Part shown: one piece after another, positions 57,801-64,000 of the stretch
Numbering within the stretch: the stretch's first letter is position 1
Layout: every line of letters starts with the position of its first letter
NCBI GenBank assembly: GCA_001792895.1
Contig: MARA01000025.1
Location: 434,001 to 498,000 of the forward strand
Direction of reading: 5' to 3'
DNA from: Lentinus brumalis
Taxonomy: Eukaryota > Basidiomycota > Agaricomycetes > Polyporales > Polyporaceae
DNA length: 64,000 nt
The notes under the pieces: generated by a model
Seen by the model: the letters and a program-made list of their open reading frames with translations, nothing else
Databases searched by the model: none
What the model was told of the DNA's origin: nothing
Translations under genes and position numbers: made by a program

Positions 57801-58748
57801 CGAGTCCTTGTGGCCAAACTTCGACTTCGTGTGAGCCCGTCACGGATGTGCGTATCACCGTCGTATCGGAGAGGGCTTTGCTCTGCAATTGAGTTGGGCC
57901 TTCGCTGACCCTGGGGGTATACATATGCCCCGCATGACTTGAGTACCTTGGGATCCCGCTTGCGAAGTTTGGGCTTTAGTGCGCCCGCGAACCGTGGCGT
58001 TTGCTCAAAGTTCGTACCTTCCTGAGCGGATCCTCGAGAGACGGACGACATGTTCCCATGGTGCAGCCGCAGGTTGTGCATGCGGATTTGCAGCGCCTGG
58101 GCAGGCTGATCCTGAAGTACCGATAGTCATGGCGCATGGCGGTAGCATTATGTTCTAGCCTGCGACTTGCCCCGACAGATCGAGCGGCAAAGCTGTATGG
58201 CGCAGGTAAGTTAGTCGGACTACGTACTTAGCCAAGCATACACACCAAGAAACGGGATTGCGATCCTTCGTCCAAGGGGTTGGGCCGTCCTCTCTGCACG
58301 TCAATAGGCCCGTCAGTTCCTGCGTACGGGATACACGTCAAAAGGACACATCGATGAATCTGTAGGCTTCAAGGCTTCAGGTTGAGTAGACGACGAAGGT
58401 CGACCTGGTGAAGACCGATTCCTTACTGGACTGCAGGTTCCGGGTTAGCGGTTGATTTCGATAAGGGCAATTCACAAGATGTACCTCCAGTGCCAGTGAA
58501 TCAGCGTACGCTCTTACTACGACATTGTTCGGTGTAGTTCGCGAGGTTGTTGACCAAGTTGAAGTTGGGGCAGACAGGGCAGGACATGTGATAGCCAACC
58601 CTAACCTCAAGCGGGCGGTGCCGTTGTGGCGTAATGGGCGCCTCCATGCGAATAGCACATTGACTGGACTTGGCTTACGACCTGATTGTACTCACCTGCT
58701 TGATTCAAACGACATCTTTTCTGACATCCTACTGCTTGTCTGATCACC
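54818..58748. other. Gene-poor region (3.9 kb)
   Basis: Divergent promoter region between the aquaglyceroporin and SYLF genes. Frames such as 54316-55278 (minus) and 57776-58081 (minus) have no motif or splice partners. Nothing is supported. Confidence 0.5.
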
Positions 58749-59987
58749 ATGTCTATGCTGGACAAGTTCCGCCGCGGTGCGCAGAAGGCCGGCGTTCAGG
58801 CGACTGCATTCATCAAGGAAGGCTCCAACAAGCTCGCGAACGAGTCGCAACACTTCGTGCAGGGCTTCACTCTACCTGGAGAGGCAGAGAAGGCGGCGAA
58901 GATCTTGGAGAGCTTCCTTGGTGCGTACGGTACAGGTGGTCGGAATGTTACGTGCAAGAGGTAACAGAGTTGTCGCTCTTCAGCCGACCCTGAGCATCCC
59001 GAATCCGCACTTAACGCAATCCCGAAGGTTGTCCTTCAACGGGCAAGAGGTACGTCACCGAGTGTCCATCGTATCGTAGACCCAGACTCCTCACTATACG
59101 AACGTGCAGGCCTTGCTATCTTCTCCGTACTCAAGGCAGGCTTCGTGTTCTCCGGCAAGGCCGGGTCTGGCATCGTCATCGCGCGGCTCCCCGACGGCTC
59201 ATGGTCCGCACCCTCATGCATCGCGACCGGCGGTGTCGGTTGGGGCCTGCAGATCGGCGCAGACATCACAGAATTCGTCATCGTACTGAACAGCGAGGAG
59301 GCCGTGCGTGCGTTTGCACTGGGAGGAAACGTGACTATCGGGGGCAACATCTCTGCTGCTGCGGGCCCGATTGGGACAGGTGGAGCGGTCCAGGCGACGC
59401 TGGCGCATCCTGCGCCGATGTTCTCGTATTCGAAGTCGAAAGGTGCGTCTCTTTGTTCTGTGCGGCTTCTGCCCCCGAGCTTGCTGCATATCAAGGCGCC
59501 GCGCGCAAAGACTCCCCGATGGCTGCGTCCTCGTGCGTCACGTCTTGCTACCACATACTCTGGCACATCTGTGCGAAACCAAACCACCGGCGTGGAAGGC
59601 AAGACTTAACGCGAGGACTCACCGCACACGTCTTTGTGTCGCGCGCTCGGGAGGCAGGAAGAAGCGCAGCGCGATCGGCTCGATGCATCTCGCTCACTCT
59701 TCCAATTGTACACAGGTCTCTTCGCGGGCCTCTCGCTAGAAGGAACCGTGCTCATCGAACGCAAGGACGCGAACAAGGAGTTCTACGGCTCCGCTGTACC
59801 CGCTAAGGACATCCTCAGCGGACGGGTGCCCCCGCCCGAGGTCGCATCCAAGCTGTACGAGGTCATCGAGGCGGCGGAGGGTGTCGACGAGTCTGGCTTA
59901 CCCGAGTCTGCGTATGTTCCGACCGCTGCTGGGGACCATATGGACATCCGGCACGGTGGCACTGTGTTCGATGCCGAAGGGCATTGA
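58749..59987 (+). CDS. SYLF-domain (Ysc84/DUF500) protein
   Basis: Four exons (58749-58920, 58984-59049, 59110-59442, 59716-59987), 280 residues. N-terminal amphipathic helix region FRRGAQKAGVQATAFIKEGS. Then ESALNAIPKVVLQRARGLAI and FSVLKAGFVFSGKAGSGIVI are the SYLF signature, followed by PDGSWSAPSCIATGGVGWGL, GADITEFVIVLNSEEAVRAF, NVTIGGNISAAAGPIGTGGA and KGLFAGLSLEGTVLIERKDA. The domain binds phosphoinositides and, in yeast Ysc84/Lsb4, actin at endocytic sites. Unlike yeast Ysc84, no SH3 domain follows. The third intron (273 nt) is long for this window. Confidence 0.93.
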
Positions 59988-60588
59988 GTACAGCGTGTGC
60001 TCGGCACGGCGTACTGTGGTGCGAGCGTTGGGCGTGGACTCGGAGCCTGGGGTAGGAGCTGTGGCACTGGTGGCCCGTGGGGCTCGGAGCCGTGGTATCA
60101 GATGGTGCTATGCCGTCGGGAGGCGAGCTGACGAGGAGGCGTCGGCGAGGTGTGCGACCCGGGCCCCGGCAGACGGACTCTCGAATGGGTGGATGGGTGG
60201 ATGGGTGGTAAGTAATCCGGAATGACTGAACGACTTCTACGATCCGTGTAATGATATGCCTGACGTGCTGCTTTGGCTACATATCCTCGTCGTTTCCAGT
60301 TTACTCTTCTCTTCGTTTGTATCGTACACACGCTGCATTGCAGATACACTGATCTTTGTTCTCCCAAGCTTGAAGCGCACATCCACCTGGCCCATGACGA
60401 TCACTCGAACATCAAACTTGCCCTCCAAGACGATACCAGCAAGACGATCGCTATAGCCTCGAGCGTCTTTTGCGACATTCCCCTTCCACGAGCCCCAGTC
60501 CTGTGATGCAGCCCGCATGAGTTGTGTTTCGCGCAAGCGTGGATGGAAGGTATACCCCACCCTACAATTAGTGCCGAGGTCACTCAGG
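59988..60588. other. Convergent intergenic region
   Basis: Between the SYLF and F-box genes' 3' ends. No gene seen. Confidence 0.6.
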
Positions 60589-62575
60589 CTACTCCGGCAG
60601 GTCCCAGCCTTCCATGCCATCCTCACGGCGAAACAACTCCCAGTAGTCATTCTTCATCTTGAACACAGCCGGAACGTCGCAGCTGATCTCGTTGAAGAGC
60701 GGGCGGCTGGTGACGTCGAGGTGTTCCACGTATTCCGCGACGGTGGCCAGGTGCTCCTGCGTCGTCCCGGAGATGTTGCACTCCAGCGAGCGGATGGGAT
60801 GACCGCTTTGCGCCCGGGAGGCCGTCAGACGGACCAACGCGTCCACCGGAGCTTTCGGGCATTCCAATTGAATGCCCAAAGAGTCCAATGCAGGAGCAGG
60901 TATCCCCGCTGCGCCGCCGTCGGGAGAGGACGACTCGGGAGAGGACGACGGCATGAGGGCGTCTTCGGCACGATGCAGCAGGTCAGATGCGAGGGGCGGG
61001 GTTAGCATCGAGGAGCACTTGATGAGTACACGAGACAGCGAGGGCATCTCCATCAGCAGGGGACTGAGGAAAGCGAGGCACTCGACTGCTTCCGGGAGGA
61101 TGGTCAGGCGAAAGGTGGTCACGTCCTGTGTGTCTAGGTGCGCGATAAGACGTTCAAGCTTGTTAAACTCGGACCTAGTGGACGACCTGATGGACGACCG
61201 AGTACATATGTGGAACCATATGCCGGAGCGTTCACCGTGCGCGATGAGGTGAAGGTGCGGTTGTTTCTTTGCATTGCGCAGGTGTATTATGTCCAGATGT
61301 CTGAGCCCTTTGACTCCGTACAGCGCCGAGAGTGGGGGTGCTGTGAGGGATGGCCAAGGAGGATACGTAGCCTGAAACATATAGGCAGACTCGGAAGGCT
61401 GTAGGTTATCGAGCCTTATCGCGAGATGTTTAGGGAGTTTGAGGAGAGCGAGGACGACGAGCGCGTGCGCAACATCCGTATAGCCCATGCGAAGACCACG
61501 GAGACATGGAAGCTTAGCAACAGGGAGGGTCGATCTGTCCGCACCGGAATCGGAGAAGATTTCAATATCTGAGTCGGAAGAGGTACTGATGGGCGACTTC
61601 ACGGAGGTTTCGCGAGTTATCAGTAGCGGTTCAGTATTGGCGAGTTCAAATGTCTCGAGACGAGGACAGTGGCGGAGAAGCCGAATGAGTCGCAGGATGT
61701 CCAACATTTCAGCCGACATGTCGTCCATCCTGAGGTTGACAAGGTTTGGGAAGGTGTTCCCGGGGATGAACCTTGCCGACTGAATAGCCAGCGCCCTCAG
61801 GCGGGTGGAGGTTCCGCCGAGGATTCGTGGTAGACCCAGGCGACGACCGGATTCCACATATGGCTCCGGAACGCTGATGGTCAAGAATTCGAGGTTTGGC
61901 ATGGGAGATGACAACGATTGCACAATTTTCGAGTCTTCATCAACCGTAAGATGCGCTTCCTGAATACGGTGAGCCTGGTCGCGGTAGATCTGCTGGTATA
62001 CGGAGTGTTTCACGGCAGGTATTTGCGCATAGACATGTAGGGGTGTATTGCTTGAGCGACGCAGGTTGGTGTTTGGAATCCGTGAATCTGATAGACAGAT
62101 GACCTCGTCGCTGATATGGTACCACAACCTGGGCCAGCCGAGGGCGATAGTGCGCCAGGACTTGCAAACTAGAGCCAGGTGGTCTGCTGCACAAGGACGT
62201 GCAGGGGAAGACGCGTAGATGTCTTTGTCTGGAGCGACGACGAATTCGAATATGCGTGCGAGGGTCTCCGGTGGCAATTTGCCTACATGCGTCTTGAACT
62301 GGTTGCGATACTGGTTCATGCGCGATGCGGTCATGGTTAGGAACGACGTGGTGTGTCCGAGCTGTCAGATGCCAACATGGTACCAAAGATTCAGTGATGC
62401 TAGGGAGGGTCTTGATCGTCAAGACTCAAAGCACTGACCTCCTCCTTACTGTAGAGACCGTTAATGCCCTAGTTCAGAGTCGTGATAGCGGTGTTGACTC
62501 AGGACGGACTCACCTGATTGTATGATCGTTCAGTGCTGCCTCGACAGCGCTGTCAAGCGCGCGTAGCACTTGCAT
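60589..62575 (-). CDS. F-box protein with LRR-like repeats, copy 1
   Basis: Three exons (62575-62514, 62448-62439, 62361-60589), 614 residues. The start MQVLRALDSAVEAALNDHTI is joined through a 10 nt microexon to the main exon. The F-box lies at about residues 50-95 (KLPPETLARIFEFVVAPDKD, LALVCKSWRTIALGWPRLWY). Irregular leucine-rich segments follow (PNLEFLTISVPEP; RLRALAIQSARFIPG; FPNLVNLRMDDMSAEMLDIL). The C-terminal block has FVEHLDVT-type and YWELFRREDGMEGWDLPE sequences shared with the neighbour. Such proteins are substrate adaptors of SCF ubiquitin ligases and form large, fast-changing families in mushroom fungi. The target is unknown. Confidence 0.85.
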
Positions 62576-63027
62576 CACTGGTGACGGGGCCATATTACTG
62601 GACTAACCCCGGACGATGAAAGTGTGAGGTCAAGTCAAGCCGGGTGTTGCAGGCTGCAGCTGTGCGGCCGTCAGCGCGTCTGTTCAAGCGCTAGCCTCGG
62701 CTTGCTCTTCGTCCCTCGCAAGATCGTGACGACATGAATCTGGTGCTGCAGTCTGACAGCATTGCCTATAGTTATGTACATGGCCATCGGTAGCTTGCTC
62801 TACTCATATCGACACGTATGTACCTTTCGCACTCAGTCCATTCGATCTGCAGAAAGGAAAGCTATCGTAGTACTTACGGCTAATGAGGTTGCCACGTTTC
62901 ATCGTGGTTAAGCACGCGATTCGCCCTTCAATCAGTCCGACTTCTGAAAAGCAGAACGTATGAGCAATTCGTTCAGATTTCACGTGGACCGAGTATCACT
63001 CACTCTTCCTTACGGCGGCGCATGTTC
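62576..63027. other. Spacer between the two F-box paralogues
   Basis: Promoter of copy 1 and 3' flank of copy 2. No gene seen. Confidence 0.6.
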
Positions 63028-64000
63028 CTAACGCCGAACGTCAGGCTGCTCTGGCAAATTCCAGCCCGCCATACCGTCTGTGCGGAACATGTGCCAGTAG
63101 TCGTTCTTCATCATATACATAGCTGGAACCTCCTTGTTGATCTCGAAAAGTGAGTCGTGCGTTATCTCTAGGTGCTCCACGAATGCCGACACTGGGGCCA
63201 GATCCTCACGCGTCATCGTGGAGACGTTGCAAGCCAGCGAAAACGGATGACCGCTCTCCTGTCTGGAGGCCGACATGCGAACCAAGGCTTCCAATGCGCG
63301 CGGCTCGAAGGGCTTCGAGCATCGCATCTGGATGCCCAGATATTGTAACCCGGGAGCGGGTATCTCGGCTGCACCACCATCGCTCGAGGACGACCTCACG
63401 GCAAGAACTTCGTCCATCCAGATCAGCAGCATAGATGCGGGGTTCTCCGGTAGCGTCTGCGAGCACTTGATGAGAAGACGGCTCAGAGACGGCATCCTCA
63501 GCAAGGTGGAACGCAGGGAAGTGCGCCTGAGTGCGGGGATTGTGTCGGGCAGGATGGACAGACGGAAGGTCACGATGTCTCGTGTGTCAAGTTGCGAAAT
63601 AACGCGTTCGAGCTGATGGAGATCTTGATAATGGTTGCTCAAACGCATTCCACTCGTGTGGAACCATATGCCGGAGTCTGCGCCATGTGAGAGGAAATGA
63701 AGATTTTTTCGCTCAGTGTCGTCTAGATGTATGACATCCAGGTATATGAGCCTCTTGACTCCGTAAAGGGCAGAAATGGGCGTCGCTATGAGGGATGGCC
63801 GGGGAGAAGCCCCAGTGCCACGGGCAGAGGGGTAGTACTTGAGGTTATCAAGCCTCATCACGAGCTGTATGGGGAGAGTAAGCAGAGCGAGGATGGCTAG
63901 CATGTGCTCCGTACTCATGTAGCCCATCCGAAGGCCCCGAAGGCGTGGAAGGTGAACAGGAGAGAGGGTCGACCCGCTCGTATAGAAATCGGACAGAGCT
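63028..64000 (-). CDS. F-box/LRR-like protein, copy 2, C-terminal part (5' truncated by window edge)
   Basis: Single open frame from the right edge to the stop at 63028, 323 codons. It is clearly paralogous to copy 1: LPRLRGLRMGYMS against LPCLRGLRMGYTD, PISALYGVKRLIYLDVIHL against PLSALYGVKGLRHLDIIHL, SGIWFH in both, PSLSRLLIKCS against PSLSRVLIKCS, SSSDGGAAEIPAPGL against SSPDGGAAGIPAPAL, and KNDYWHMFRTDGMAGWNLPE against the WDLPE ending. The F-box itself lies outside the window. It adds a short tail (QPDVRR) not present in copy 1. Confidence 0.85.
   Translation of the reverse strand, partial: ALSDFYTSGSTLSPVHLPRLRGLRMGYMSTEHMLAILALLTLPIQLVMRLDNLKYYPSARGTGASPRPSLIATPISALYGVKRLIYLDVIHLDDTERKNLHFLSHGADSGIWFHTSGMRLSNHYQDLHQLERVISQLDTRDIVTFRLSILPDTIPALRRTSLRSTLLRMPSLSRLLIKCSQTLPENPASMLLIWMDEVLAVRSSSSDGGAAEIPAPGLQYLGIQMRCSKPFEPRALEALVRMSASRQESGHPFSLACNVSTMTREDLAPVSAFVEHLEITHDSLFEINKEVPAMYMMKNDYWHMFRTDGMAGWNLPEQPDVRR

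Noticed and set aside
1..64000. CRISPR arrays, insertion sequences, LTR elements, prophage or secondary-metabolite cluster
   Set aside because: No spaced direct repeats, no reverse transcriptase, integrase or transposase motifs and no core biosynthetic enzymes were seen. The organism is a eukaryote with spliceosomal introns.

Overview
The window is nuclear DNA from a filamentous basidiomycete, most likely an agaricomycete. This rests on GC-rich sequence, genes broken by many short introns (about 50-90 nt, GTRNGT...YAG), microexons, and families typical of that group: DUF6534 seven-helix proteins, F-box/LRR proteins, a CmcJ/AsaB-type oxygenase and a RlpA-like secreted protein. All gene models were spliced by hand. 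Exon phases were checked across every junction, and the few uncertain junctions are named in the entries.

Layout. 1-5354: 3' part of an AAGAB/IRC6-type adaptin-binding protein (minus, cut by the left edge) and an Mcm1/SRF-type MADS-box factor (minus). 5355-11048: 5.7 kb with no supportable gene. 11049-18100: a 16-exon SAM-dependent methyltransferase and the Hsp90 co-chaperone Cdc37, both minus, with a heat-shock-element-like array upstream of Cdc37. 19820-31126, mostly plus: a small secreted double-psi beta-barrel protein, a histidine phosphatase, a Red1/ZFC3H1-like zinc-finger protein, a GPI-anchored Kre9/Knh1-like wall protein (minus) and an uncharacterised acidic protein. 32972-33945: a CmcJ/AsaB-like oxygenase (minus).

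36074-43001: two DUF6534 membrane-protein paralogues in direct tandem with the same 13-exon structure. 43169-43609: a tRNA-Gly(GCC) gene (minus) and a U2 snRNA gene (plus). 43953-54817 is gene-dense: Erv46 (minus), Vps45 (minus), a GSKIP-domain protein (plus), an OGFr-N protein (minus), a coiled-coil nuclear-type protein (plus) and an aquaglyceroporin (minus). Two short divergent promoters lie here (Vps45/GSKIP and OGFr/coiled-coil). 58749-64000: a Ysc84/SYLF protein (plus) and two tandem F-box/LRR-like paralogues (minus), the second cut by the right edge.

Most genes are independent housekeeping loci rather than one pathway. Three serve vesicle traffic (AAGAB-like, Erv46, Vps45) and two are RNA machinery (U2, Red1-like). 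No CRISPR array, intact transposon, secondary-metabolite cluster or clearly new multi-gene system was found. The strongest points for a second look are the exon-by-exon conserved DUF6534 pair, the U2 locus with its oligo-T tract, the microexon-rich methyltransferase, the Cdc37 heat-shock element and two putative GC-AG introns.
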